Source: Beroe ovata
Lineage: Eukaryota; Ctenophora; Nuda; Beroida; Beroidae
Length of the DNA: 33,033 nucleotides
Reading direction: 5' to 3'
Assembly: GCA_946803715.1 (NCBI GenBank)
Contig: CAMPET010000013.1
Location: 81,113-114,145 of the forward strand
The notes below the pieces were generated by a model. It searched no databases. It worked only from the letters and a program-made list of their open reading frames with translations, and was not told where the DNA came from. A program made the translations under genes and the position numbers. Shown here piece after piece: positions 12,154-22,058 of this stretch; the stretch's first letter is position 1, and each line of letters starts with the position of its first letter.

Positions 12154-15100
12154 CAACGTACCATCTGTTCGTGTGTTTGTGTGCGTGTTGTAGTAACGCA
12201 TCTTTGATCTTGTAGATCGGCCCTTCCCTCTCATTATTCGTATTGTAACATTGCCCCCCTCCTGGTCATTTTCTCCGGAGCTCATTTCTGCCTCACATTC
12301 CGGTTTTGTAGTTGTTTTTCTTTGTCTCTTCTCACTCATGTGATGTTACTTGCGGATCGTGACGCTGCGTTAGATGAAAAAAGTTGGTTTCTTGCTTCTT
12401 CGGGAGTATAAATCATCTACCGAGATGGCCCCAATAATAATATAGTGAATTGCTAATTGAATCCAATCAAGACAGACTTGTCCCACCCTTGGCCTAATAC
12501 TGCATAACCCCTATAACTCTCCAAACTATCACGCTATATCTTTAGGTGATTACCTGTAATCACCTCTTAAAATAGTCGTGTTTATCTCACCGCTTGCAGC
12601 TTGCTACATGGTTCCAAATCCAATTCTAGGGCTGTCACCCTGGTGATTGCGTTTACTTGTGATCAGTGTTTCTTGCCGGGGTTCACATAGACTGATGGAC
12701 CCTGTCAAGCAGCTTTGCAAGACGTCAGTAGGGAAGGTGTTTATCTTTGCATAGTAGACCCTCAAGATTTCCCACGGGCGCAACATACATCATTCTCTAC
12801 CCACGACTACTTAAAACAGTTCTCAACTGATATTGTGCTCTCTCGTAACTGCGCTATGCTTGTCCTCGGTCTGTGAGGCTGTTTCTTGATACTTGTTTTT
12901 TGTGTTTCCATCACACCAGAGGGAGACCGTTGAAATTGCCTCCACCGACTCAGACCAGAGCTCTCTCTCTCTTACGTTTCATTGACACTCCATTACTCTC
13001 ATCCGGAGCCTTGTTAATTGGTTCGCATCTGTCTCTGATTATGATAACGTTTCAATAAGTCCACTTAATAAACAACTTCAGAGCTTGTAGACCTGTTGAT
13101 ATGAAGAATGGCATCTTTTTTAATTGGCATGGTTCTGCAAGAAACATTCCAATTAAACTTACAATTTCAAACCCTCAACCTGTTGATCCAACTTTGAAAA
13201 CTATACTGAAAGCATTCACATTTCGTTGAGCATTTTGTTCGAGGAGCATCTCTTGACACTTGAGGTTATAGGTTTACGAGTTGATGAACGAGAGTTCGCT
13301 ATGTCCATCTCTTCCATTGTTTAACCTCTTGAACAAGTGTGTCTATTATAAACTTTCACAATAATTAATAGTTGTACATTATGTTATGAATTGAATGGGG
13401 CGATCATTAGCTGTGCATAATTTAGCGTGACCAAGGTCTATGTGTCTGTGTCTGTGTAGGTGTCTGTGTCTGTGGTAGGTTTCTGACGTCTCTGACCTCT
13501 CTGTGGTAGGTGTCTGTGTGTTGGTTGGATCGTAACCAGTTGCCCGTGAAAAGAAATCGAGCGAAAGAGAGTAGGGGAGCCGGGAGGCATGACCGGATGT
13601 TCGTAATATACACGCACACACATATTCCAGTTTATGCGTCTTTGTGTTATTATCACACACGCATAATTAATCATTGTTATATAGCCACACACGGTTCATT
13701 CTACTGACTGCGGTCCCTATTCCTTTGTTTGATTGGAACCTGCTCACCCGCGAAACACACACACACACACAAACACAGACAGACACACACATGATGTTAT
13801 TTTGGTCACATATGTGCGTTCTCTGCCGTTAAAAGAGATTATATTTTAATTCAACGAGTTCATATCCTAATTTTGCTCCCAAGCTGGCTGGTGCAGTTTA
13901 AGTTTTTTGTTGAATATGATTTTGTATTGAATATGGTTGCTTTTCTGCCTGTGTTGTCTTAAAGTCGCACCATCGTAGCACCATCTTGACACCACTTGCT
14001 TTTGACATCCATTCTCCTTGACACCTCTCTTTCTGGTGCAACCATCAATCGGCTCGCCCTTGACACCACATCTTGATCACGCCATGTCTTCTCTCCTGCG
14101 CCCACCTGCCGCTACTTCACAGCATCATGACACCACCATCATGATCTAACAAAGCGCACAATGGAAAGTAACAATCCGAGATGTGTCAGTAGTGGTAGCT
14201 CTTGTCATGATCACATGGGGTCTATCATGGCAGACAGAGTGTCGAAGTGCGAAATTAATTAGTAATTCCAATGAAAAGCACAGCAAGGGAATTCACAACT
14301 GCGATAGTCTCTCTCTCACTACCTATGTGTCACCACTGCGCTTCACTGCGTACACACTCTAGTAGTAGATACATCAGCTGTTGGTGACCAGTTCACTACA
14401 CCTGGTGATCGCTGTAGCAGCGGTATATGTGTGTTTCAGACAAAGAGCAATGAGCTCCCATCATCCTTAGTTAATTGAAACGCTCCCATGCGTTTTATAG
14501 TTGTTGTTTCCTGGCACATTTTTTCAAGAGGTATATTGACACAGATAGACACGCACGCATTTTTTTCAGCGAAAGCCTCCATCCTTTCTCGTGACCTGTA
14601 CTGTATCTTTGCATTTATATCTGTTGCAATTGCATTTTCCCGAGGTTATTCGGGAAATTTGGTTCGTCTGACCCAGTTTACAAGCCACATTTGTCACAGC
14701 AAATAGTGTTTGGGTGTCCACCACGTCATAGAGTCCTCTATTAGACTAAATAGCCAATGATTTGTCTCAAATGCTCATGCGGGTGTATGTCACACCTGAG
14801 AACCATTTTTCATTGAAACTGAACCCTGAAATAGAGTTCTAGTGTGACCCTCCCAAGTGCTGTCATCGTAATTAGTTATGTGACAGCACTAACTAATTTT
14901 TTTTAGTTATGTTCCCTCGTATTTGTCTACAATCTCCTGGTTTCAATTTCTTGAACGTTTATATTGGAGATTCCTAGTTTCCATCTCACCTCACACAGAT
15001 AGACACGCACGTCATAGAGTCCATCACGTCATAGAGTCCTCTATTAGACTAAACAGCCAATGATTTGTCTCAAATACTCATGCGGGTGTATGTCACACCT

Positions 15101-15758
15101 GAGAACCAATTTTCATTGAAACTGAGCCCTGAAATAGAGTTCTTGTGTGACCCTCCCAAGTGCTGTCATCGTAATTAGTTATGTGACAATTTGACGCGTG
15201 TCTATCCTCATTCCTCAGTCATATTACAATAACTATCCATCTCTCTCTCTCTCAAACGTTTGAAACATGATACTATGTATAGAGCATGATGTTGTGTATG
15301 TCCGTCGCTCACCGTCGCTCAGACAATCAGTTCCCATTTACCTGATTTTGTTTGTTGTTTGTACCATTTTGAAGCGCGACCCTCTTCTGACTCGGTGATG
15401 GTATCCACTACTGGTGAAAAGGATCCACCTCAATCAATGTTCCCTCGTATTTGTCTACAATCTCCTGGTTCCAATTCCTTGAACGTTTATACTGGAGATT
15501 CCTAGTTTCCATGTCGCCTCACCCCCGTCCCGTCCGAAATACTCTCCAGTGGGCAGCAGTTCTGGGGCCGTACTTAGCTCCCTGGCTTTGCACCACACGC
15601 ACATATGCAATGACTTTATTGTGTGGTAAATGGTGTGCCTCACGGAGCATGACAAATAGTAATAGCTAAAATCCGTGGAACTGTTGTAGTGTCGGCACGC
15701 TCTGTGATATTCATATTCCTATGCCCACACATTATCGCGCACGCATATTATCATACTC

Positions 15759-15789
<31 letters not shown>

Positions 15790-15840
15790 NTCTCTTCATG
15801 TTGCTCTTCGGTTCTCAGTAGCTCCTCCTTTGAGTTTTAC

Positions 15841-15882
<42 letters not shown>

Positions 15883-18079
15883 GTGTGTGTGTGCACTGTG
15901 CGTGTTGCATATGGGTAGAAGATGGTGTGAACTAGCAATGGAACATGACACCACTATACCATCACTCTTGTGCATGTCACTCGCTCACCCTTGCTCATTC
16001 AACCGTGACATTGTACACTTCGTGTGTTTGGAGGTTTGTGCGTGTGTTTGTGGGTGTGTCTGTCTGTCTGTGTCTGCATGTCTGCGTCTTCATCTCTGAG
16101 TGTGTTGGTATCTTCGTGTAAGTGTTTGTGTCAGTGTAAGTTTGAAAAAAATGACTGTTTTTGTGCTTGCCAGGTTGTTAGCCTGTAGAACAAATTAAAT
16201 GTACTATGTACATGATGTACTCTCATATCTCATGTACAGTTCTTTGACCCCCTCCGACATTATTTCACTTTGCGAAATTGTTTCTTGCTCCGTGATGCGC
16301 GCGCATGTCTCTCTTATCATTACACGCGGCTAGGACTACACTGACATGTAATATAGGTTCAGATAAACGCTTCCCATTATCACGCATCATCACGAACAGT
16401 TCACATCGTATGCAGGTACCACTTCATATATGTCACTATTATGTCTGACAGCCCGACAGCTCGCACTTAATAATGCCCAGCAAGGTGGTATTGTTAGGAG
16501 ATACCCCTGTCATAGGGACGAATGGGTTATATAGTCGGATATATAGATCCCTGATTAATGTATCCGTCACAGTTCACTCCCACTATGGTTTGCCCCCCGC
16601 CCCCACAATATAACCACACAATTCTAGTCCGTGCGCACACACACAATAAAGATATAATAGCGTGACATGATCCACTTTGCCAGTAAAAGGCTTGGTACGG
16701 TGATCATGTTGGAAACGTACTAATGGAGCAGGTCACCATCCCACTCCAATAGGGGTATAGGACCGGGGTCACGTGACTTCTACCTTCTCCTCAGATGTTT
16801 CATTTGCCCTTTTATGGGAGGATATGCCAGGGAATTAATGTGAGCTGTTGCTGTCTTTATTCTGTGTATTTTGATGGGTTTTGTGGACAACTCTTTACAT
16901 CAGCTCTGTCCCGTAGTTTTATACGTGCCATTGTACTACATGGTTGTGTCAGACCAGTGGTTTCACCTGGTTGTTACCAGTCTCTCCGATCTGGTATCAG
17001 CATGTACCATGTGGTGGTCTCCCACCAACTCCGTAATACCAGCTAACCAGTAACCATGATACGTGGCGTGGGGTAGTTTGCCAGTAGTTTGCCGTCTATA
17101 AACTATGTCTGCAGCTTGTCCTATATCATGTGATGTATCACTCTCTTGTAGCAAGAGACAGAGAGGTTATATCTTAGTTCTGCTGTTGATGTATCCCAAC
17201 ATGTCTGTAACAGGCGCCGTTCTGTCTGTATCTGTCTGTACGAACCACCCTCGCGTCTCTATAGGAGTCTGTCCGTCTGTCTGTCTTTATCAGGTCTAGG
17301 TTTTGTCGTTCCAATTCACGACTGACACTTGCAACAGACTGCATTATTAATGCGTGATAATTTGTTTTCATCATCCTTAGGCTACCATTCTCTTTCTTCC
17401 TCCAAATAGACTCTTGCTGACTCACTTCATAACTCATTCTACTGTTATTCCTTAGCTACTTTTTCATGGATTTTGCGAATCTCCAACGGTTTGTTTGCTT
17501 CTTTTGCCCAAAAATAGGAGTATCCATTGTCATTTTTTTGAAATATTTTGGTTTCCGATATGCGTTAAATAAGGTAGGTATCGATTTTTCACACCGCGGC
17601 CAGCCTTTAAAAAGCTTGCTCTATCCTCAGTACCTTTATATCAGTGTGGTATAAAGGAATGTATAAACCTTGTGCACACATTCCTTCATTCCCTCTCTGC
17701 TTCACACTCACATCCATAGTTTTGTAGTGAATATAGCATGGACAAGTTCAAGATATTGCGCATTGCCAAGCTGCTATCAATAATAGAGAGTCTGAAGAAG
17801 AATAACGATGAAATTAACAATGTCAAGGAGTCATTTGGTAAGTTCCTCTGAGGCATTCTCTCAATATCCACCCCACCACAGATCACTCTCTGTGTGTTTT
17901 GTGTGTGTGCCTGTGTGTATGTCTGTGTCTGTGTCTGTGTTCCACAGAATAGCGTCGTGTTCCAGTCCAGTGATCGCGCACCCCCTCCCCCTGTACACCA
18001 TGTTTCATTGTTCTCACACTGTAGCAGTAGGAGTAACTCATCTGTTTCTCACTCTGGCAATGAATTCGCCGTGTGTGAC

Positions 18080-18124
<45 letters not shown>

Positions 18125-21100
18125 TGGCAGTTAATATCCACTGTCAATGCATTATTGAAACCATTTGGTGGTTCGGTGTTTTGAATACTTCGTGAGAGTG
18201 GCTGATTCTATGAAGGAGTAATTATTTAGGAGGTTGTGTGTGACAGCTAAAGTGCGGGATGCTGTATAAATAGCCATTCTAAAGTAGCTGGGGAGAGGCT
18301 TGATCATTGTTCAATCCCAGGGCAAAATTAATACTGTGATATTTGATCTGAAGTAGTGACACAAAGCGTGCAGCCTGACATCCGGTACCACTCGAATTTA
18401 TCCTCAATCTGTACGCAATCCTGGAATTCATATCTGAATTTCTTCAGAACTCACTCACAAAGTACTCAAGCACGCTCATTAACGTATGGTTCAAGCCCTG
18501 TACTAATTAAATAATGAACAAATTATTTCGACATCACAGTCGAACCATAATGCCAATCAATCTGTAAATATGTAAGCCGTACGTTTACAGAACTTCATTA
18601 ATACATTTTGATTAGACTGGCCTAGCCGTGCGTCTAAACTGGACGTATAACCGTCTAGTACCTCGTGTTATGTGCTACTTAGAGAGAACAGCTATAAAAT
18701 AATGGGAGTACTTATTGTGATGGAACTCCTCTATTCGGAGTATACACTGCCAGTCTAAAATTCTTCTCAAACTGAGTTATTTGTAGAGACCACTAAGGGT
18801 TAGAGAAAAGTGAAGAGGAGTAAAAGGGAGAGATACAAATGATTCTCCATCATAAAATCACAAATATAAAATTTAAAACTGGCTTGAATAACTAGTAGTG
18901 AACTCAATAATACCCAGCTAACACTCTATCCCTCTCTCAGAGGACGGTGCCTACGTGTGTAAGACATGTCAGCGAGCTTTCTTCTACCCGTACAGTTTAA
19001 TTTGGCACAGGATGCACCAATGCACCGTGCCGGGACAGAACTCTAATTGTGGTGGTGCCAACGATATGTTGTGGTGAGTGATATCGCAAGATGAGCGAGC
19101 ATTTCCTCGGGAAAGTATCATTTTTTCGGTCCGAAAATATCCCAAATATCTGAGAATACTTGTAATCTTCCAAATTACAACCCTTCCTATCCTCTTGTTC
19201 CATCCTAGCTGACGTCACTTTCCCTCTATCCCTCATCCTCACTCCACGCTCAGGTGCGACCACTGTGGTAAGATATTCGCTCTGTCGCTCTCATTACGGA
19301 TGCATATCCGGGAACACTCCAACTCTGTAACGACTACACCGACCAGTACACCAACTAACACAGCTAGCCAGCAAACTCTGAAGGTGAGTTCAGTCTACGT
19401 GGGAACTGTATCAGTTATGTGGTAAGAATGGATGATTTGAAAACTACCTGATTTACCCATGCCTCTCTTATCCCTCTTGCGTTTAAATTCCTGACCTCAT
19501 ACACCCCCTGCCCCCACTTCCCACTTCTAGTCCTACTTCCAAGCCCACTTCTCCTCTCCCCTTGCCCACGCCCAATTCTGTTCCTAAACCTCCAACCCTC
19601 CCTCACCCCTCAGTGAATTTATTCTCAACCCCAAGCCCCCCTCTCTCTGCGCCCTTCCCCCTATTCCTAACCCCGCATTTCTCTCGGCAGTGTTACCAGT
19701 GCAACCAAGTGTTCTCCACCAGCACTGACCTGGTCACCCACATGGCAACACACAGCACTGACAAGAACTTGCGGTGTGATCAGTGTGACAAGAGTTTCAC
19801 GCACTGTACGCAGCTAACCGCTCACGCCCGACAGCACACAGTGCCCAAAAACCATCGTCGCATCCAGTGAGTATTTTGTGGAAGTGTTTTGTGGAAGTGT
19901 TTCGAGGAACATTGATTAGGTGTTGTTCAGGTTTATAAGTGTGATGGGGATAAGAAGTGTGGTTTCTAGGTAACGAATAGATACCAAACCACTTATTGCT
20001 GCGGTTCTTATGATAGCGCCATTTCTCTCCTAGGTGTGAGCTGTGTGCTAAGAAATTCAGCACACCATGGACACTGAAGGAGCACATGAGGACACACACT
20101 GGCGATAAGCCGTTCAAATGTAACCACTGTGGCAAAGCGTTTGCACACCATAGCAACATGATCAGGCATACCCGGACACACACTGGTGAACGTCCTTTCA
20201 AGTGCGGCTTTTGTGGTGAGTTGTGAATCACACGTATTGTGTGTTCGCGTTGATACCTGTTATTGACACAGACATACTTATAGTTGCACATTGTTTCCTT
20301 TGAGCGTGTCTATTGTTAGAGTTACAAGTGCCAGTGTGTAACAGTGTTTCCCCATCAGGCAAAGCATTCTCCGTGCATTCTAATCTGACTGCTCACATCC
20401 CAACACACACTGGTGTCAAACAGTTCAAGTGCACGAAGTGTGAAAAATCCTTCGTCCACGCGTCCTCCCTGCATAAGCACATGAAAACACATACAGTACC
20501 GAAGCAAGGTAAATATCACTGCTTTTTAATTGAATTCACTACAGCAGTTAACCATAGGGTTTTGTTCACACTTGACACCCCTGACACAACGTTCCCTCAC
20601 CTAACATAAACGTCGATCATGTTCCATATTACAGTCAACCTCGACTCTGCAATTTCTACCCCCCATCCCATATTACAGTCAACCTCGACTCTGCAATTTC
20701 TACCCCCATCCCATATTACAGGCAACCTCACTCAACCTCGACTCTGTAATTTCTACCCCCTATCCCATATTACAGTCAGCCTCGACTCTGTAACTTCTAC
20801 CCCCATATTACAGGAACTGCTCTTCACACAAACTGGAAAGTAGATTCCTCCCTGACCGGGTGGAAAGAGCCATCGTTACCGATGGCTTGGCCCAAACCGG
20901 AAATCAACATGTCGGCCCTGGCACAGCCGTGGAAGACGGAAGAGCCAGAGGTACAGAAAGATCTCTTGTTTTCACAATTGGTACATCCTCGCTACATTCC
21001 TACTTTGTTCTGACTCATTCCTACTTGAATATTTTGAATGCCCGATATTGCCATTGCCTCTGTAACACCCCTGTACTCCCTTTCTGACACCTCTGTACAC

Positions 21101-21279
21101 AGGTGTCGAGCACGTGCGAGTCGCCGCCCACCTCCTCACTAGCGCACATACAGTCTCTGTCCCACGCCATGCCCCACGCCATGATACCACAGATACAGAA
21201 TGTTACGACGTCCCAGCTTCCCTCATCCCATATTGACTGGAAAACCGGGCCTCTGGCGCTCAACAATTCCATCAGGTAG
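6240..21279 (+). CDS. PRDM-type PR-domain, eight zinc-finger transcription regulator (5' end missing)
   Basis: Joined exons: 6240-6349, 8787-8982, 10302-10433, 10621-10723, 18941-19073, 19254-19383, 19691-19866, 20034-20215, 20359-20508, 20814-20950, 21103-21279. All boundaries are AG/GT, every phase agrees, and the chain is open for 541 codons to a TAG at 21277. Order in the protein: a short N-terminal stretch with Met-rich and Pro-rich parts, a PR domain (motifs [27 protein letters not shown] and ELLVWY), eight C2H2-type fingers, then a Ser/Thr/Pro-rich tail. PRDM proteins are nuclear DNA-binding regulators; some methylate histones and many act by recruiting cofactors. The fingers hold typical linkers (TGDKPFK, TGERPFK). 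No in-frame exon before 6240 is certain, so the start codon is unknown; the exon at 6240 carries an internal Met-Met. Assignment to a PRDM subfamily is not possible by eye. The architecture is certain to the family level; the exon ends are splice-signal predictions. Confidence 0.9.
6880..7504. promoter_or_regulatory. Dense E-box (CACGTG) and CRE (TGACGTCA) cluster, copy 1
   Basis: Seven perfect CACGTG hexamers start at 6880, 6914, 6961, 7276, 7342, 7407 and 7489. Two perfect TGACGTCA octamers start at 7287 and 7385, with near-matches at 7319 and 7353. The last E-box is the 10-base palindrome GTCACGTGAC at 7487-7496, followed at once by a TATATA run. A 32-base unit holding one E-box and one CRE-like site is repeated in tandem around 7335-7395. 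CACGTG is bound by bHLH-zipper factors (USF, MITF/TFE, Myc classes) and TGACGTCA by CREB/ATF bZIP factors. It lies in the PRDM intron just before the first PR exon. Confidence 0.6.
7993..8585. promoter_or_regulatory. E-box and CRE cluster, copy 2
   Basis: This is the second copy of the cluster at 6880-7504, with eight CACGTG sites and two TGACGTCA sites, again ending in GTCACGTGAC (8565-8574) and a TATATA run. One E-box that is CACATG in copy 1 is intact here. The motif positions are kept even where the surrounding bases differ by substitutions and small indels. This copy is directly joined to the functional PR exon at 8787. Confidence 0.6.
8787..10723 (+). other. PR/SET-like domain exons of the PRDM gene
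   Basis: Exons 8787-8982, 10302-10433 and 10621-10723 encode the PR domain. The first gives [20 protein letters not shown] and then GTRFGPYTG, the usual N-terminal strand region. The second gives [20 protein letters not shown]. The third gives [20 protein letters not shown], the conserved C-terminal end. Exon 10302 follows a strong pyrimidine tract ending in CAG. Its first 13 or so codons replace the region where PRDM proteins usually carry an aromatic/FIDG stretch, so this boundary is the least certain one. The frame upstream of 10302 is also open for about 180 bases, so a longer exon cannot be excluded. Confidence 0.88.
9818..9840. repeat. (TG)n microsatellite
   Basis: About eleven units in the intron between the first two PR exons. 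Confidence 0.85.
12091..12150. repeat. (CA)n microsatellite, about 30 units
   Basis: Uninterrupted CA dinucleotide tract of about 60 bases in the long PRDM intron. Confidence 0.95.
13756..13790. repeat. Interrupted (CA)n microsatellite
   Basis: CA units with ACAGACAGAC interruptions. Confidence 0.8.
14717..15526. repeat. Interleaved direct repeats in the long PRDM intron
   Basis: A 169-base block at 14717-14885 recurs at about 15020-15188 with few changes. A second block of about 88 bases at 14908-14995 (GTTCCCTCGTATTTGTCTAC start) recurs at 15438-15525. A short piece near 14535-14555 (acacagatagacacgcacg) recurs at about 14995-15011. No coding or terminal inverted repeats are seen. Confidence 0.8.
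15761..15900. repeat. Two (GT)n tracts with an N between
   Basis: GT runs at about 15761-15789 and 15842-15900 flank a short unique stretch. The N at 15790 is at the end of the first run. It could be a join or an ambiguous base. Confidence 0.9.
17650..17668 (+). promoter_or_regulatory. Two TATA-like boxes before the candidate internal first exon
   Basis: TATAAAG at 17650 and TATAAAC at 17662 lie about 70 to 90 bases before the ATG at 17738, inside the 8.2 kb intron of the PRDM gene. Such spacing would place transcription start near 17680-17700. Support comes only from sequence and from the phase-matched exon downstream. Confidence 0.4.
17738..17837 (+). CDS. Candidate alternative first exon for a PR-less isoform of the PRDM gene
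   Basis: An ATG at 17738 opens 33 codons (start [20 protein letters not shown], then a Lys/Asn/Glu-rich end) and stops at a good donor, GTAAGT, at 17838. It leaves one base of a codon, which is exactly the phase needed to join the first finger exon at 18941. Two TATA-like boxes lie at 17650-17656 (TATAAAG) and 17662-17668 (TATAAAC), at a plausible distance. If this sequence were instead an internal exon following 10723, that phase would hit a TAA within 20 codons. Therefore, if real, it is a first exon. PRDM genes commonly make isoforms lacking the PR domain. The link is inference from phase and promoter position. Confidence 0.5.
18083..18121. repeat. (GT)n microsatellite
   Basis: About nineteen GT units; an interrupted GT/CTGTGT stretch precedes it at 17890-17942. 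Confidence 0.9.
18941..20508 (+). other. Zinc-finger exons of the PRDM gene (eight fingers)
   Basis: Five exons encode eight fingers. Finger 1 (about 18957-19020) starts CKTCQRAF and ends HRMHQC, with H-x2-H or H-x4-C spacing rather than H-x3-H. Finger 2 (from 19255) is CDHCGKIF...HIREH and is followed by a Thr/Ser/Pro-rich spacer. Fingers 3 and 4 (19691-19836) are CYQC...HMATH and CDQC...HARQH. Fingers 5 and 6 (20035-20193) are CELC...HMRTH and CNHC...HTRTH. Finger 7 is split by the intron 20216-20358. Finger 8 (about 20431-20491) is CTKC...HMKTH. Fingers 2 to 8 keep C-x2-C-x12-H-x3-H. Introns cut through fingers, unlike the single-exon finger arrays of KRAB-type genes. Confidence 0.93.
20626..20813 (+). 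repeat. Minisatellite made of repeated 3' splice sites
   Basis: About four and a half units of 38 to 54 bases. Each contains a pyrimidine-rich stretch followed by ATATTACAG; the AGs end at 20634, 20678, 20721, 20775 and 20813. The last one is the acceptor that keeps the PRDM frame (exon 20814). The other four look almost equally good and would change the protein if used. Confidence 0.8.
20814..21279 (+). other. C-terminal tail exons of the PRDM gene
   Basis: Exons 20814-20950 and 21103-21279 follow the last finger in phase and end at TAG 21277-21279. They encode a low-complexity region rich in Ser, Pro, Trp, His and Met with no domain that I recognise, including a repeated HAMPHAM stretch. 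Such tails often carry cofactor-binding segments, but no known short motif is clear here. The acceptor at 20813 is the last of five similar AG sites in a tandem repeat (see the repeat entry). No AATAAA signal is seen in the following 700 bases. Confidence 0.8.
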
Positions 21280-22057
21280 TCTCACCATAGCAACCCAAAC
21301 AGCTCTTTCACAAAGCGACGTGAAACTGAGAAAAGAGAAAGATAGAAGTGATGACCAACATAATATGTGATGTCTTTCGACCATTCAATGTTCATGACTC
21401 TAGCAAGAAACGTTAATAGTGTTTGAATTTAGTTGGTATTAAGTTATTAATGTTATTTCAATGAGTATATTATTATTATAACGATTATTTTATTTATGAA
21501 GGATCTGTGTAGCTTAAGTAACAAAAGAGACGATGAAGGGTTTGTTTCGTGGCTACGCTGCGATTGTTAGTGAACGACTTTAGCTTCCTTTTAATGTGTA
21601 TATATTTGTAGAAAGGAGAACACAAGTTTTCCTTTTCGTACAAGAAAAGGAATGACTCATATCATGACAATTGCCATGGGGGATTAATTCTATTTTTCAT
21701 ATCTCGCATCAACCGCATGTAACTTAATGACAGCACTTTCTAATTCTTACACAGTTCAAATCATCGAAAGCTACGATTTCATTCGAAGCCCATCAAGGTT
21801 ATTAATTGGGTGCATTGCTCACAATCACCACAAGCAGGAATGGAGTTCGGTTTACGAGGTGGTACAATTTAGTGCTGATTGGTTAGCGAACATTGTATTT
21901 GCATATTATTAAGTTTTAGACGCTAGATAATTTATCTCTCTTTTGGTGTTTAAGTTGAATTGTACTTTGTATTTTATCACTGTACTGCATTATGACCACT
22001 ATTCATTTTAAATCAATTAAGCCAAATATTCGAGTACTGAATTGGTACGTAATCAAG
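21280..22057. other. 3' untranslated and intergenic sequence after the PRDM gene
   Basis: AT-rich, no open frame with recognisable domains. No canonical AATAAA was seen. The stretch ends at an N (22058); its last 33 bases (22025-22057) are repeated exactly after the N at 23700. Confidence 0.5.
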
Positions 22058-22058
22058 N

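Larger units (their letters stand above)
10724..18940. other. 8.2 kb intron of the PRDM gene: mostly unexplained sequence
   Basis: Apart from the direct repeats at 14.7-15.5 kb, the microsatellites at 12.1, 13.8, 15.8 and 18.1 kb, and the candidate alternative exon at 17.7 kb, I see no genes here on either strand. Open frames in this stretch are short or pass through simple repeats. A 22-base near-perfect hairpin (AGGTGATTAC, two-base loop, GTAATCACCT) lies at 12544-12565. Confidence 0.6.

Noticed and set aside
11920-12339. Overlapping open frames on both strands near 12.1 kb
   Set aside because: They are read-through of the CA repeat (poly Thr-His or Cys-Val).
15689-16099. 136-codon open frame rich in Cys and Val
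   Set aside because: Translation of GT microsatellites with an N inside; no real protein features.
17738-17837. Internal exon of the main PRDM transcript
   Set aside because: In the phase handed over by the exon ending at 10723 it meets a TAA, so only use as a first exon is compatible.
19797-20291. 164-codon open frame on the minus strand
   Set aside because: Lies antisense to the zinc-finger exons and arises from their codon pattern.
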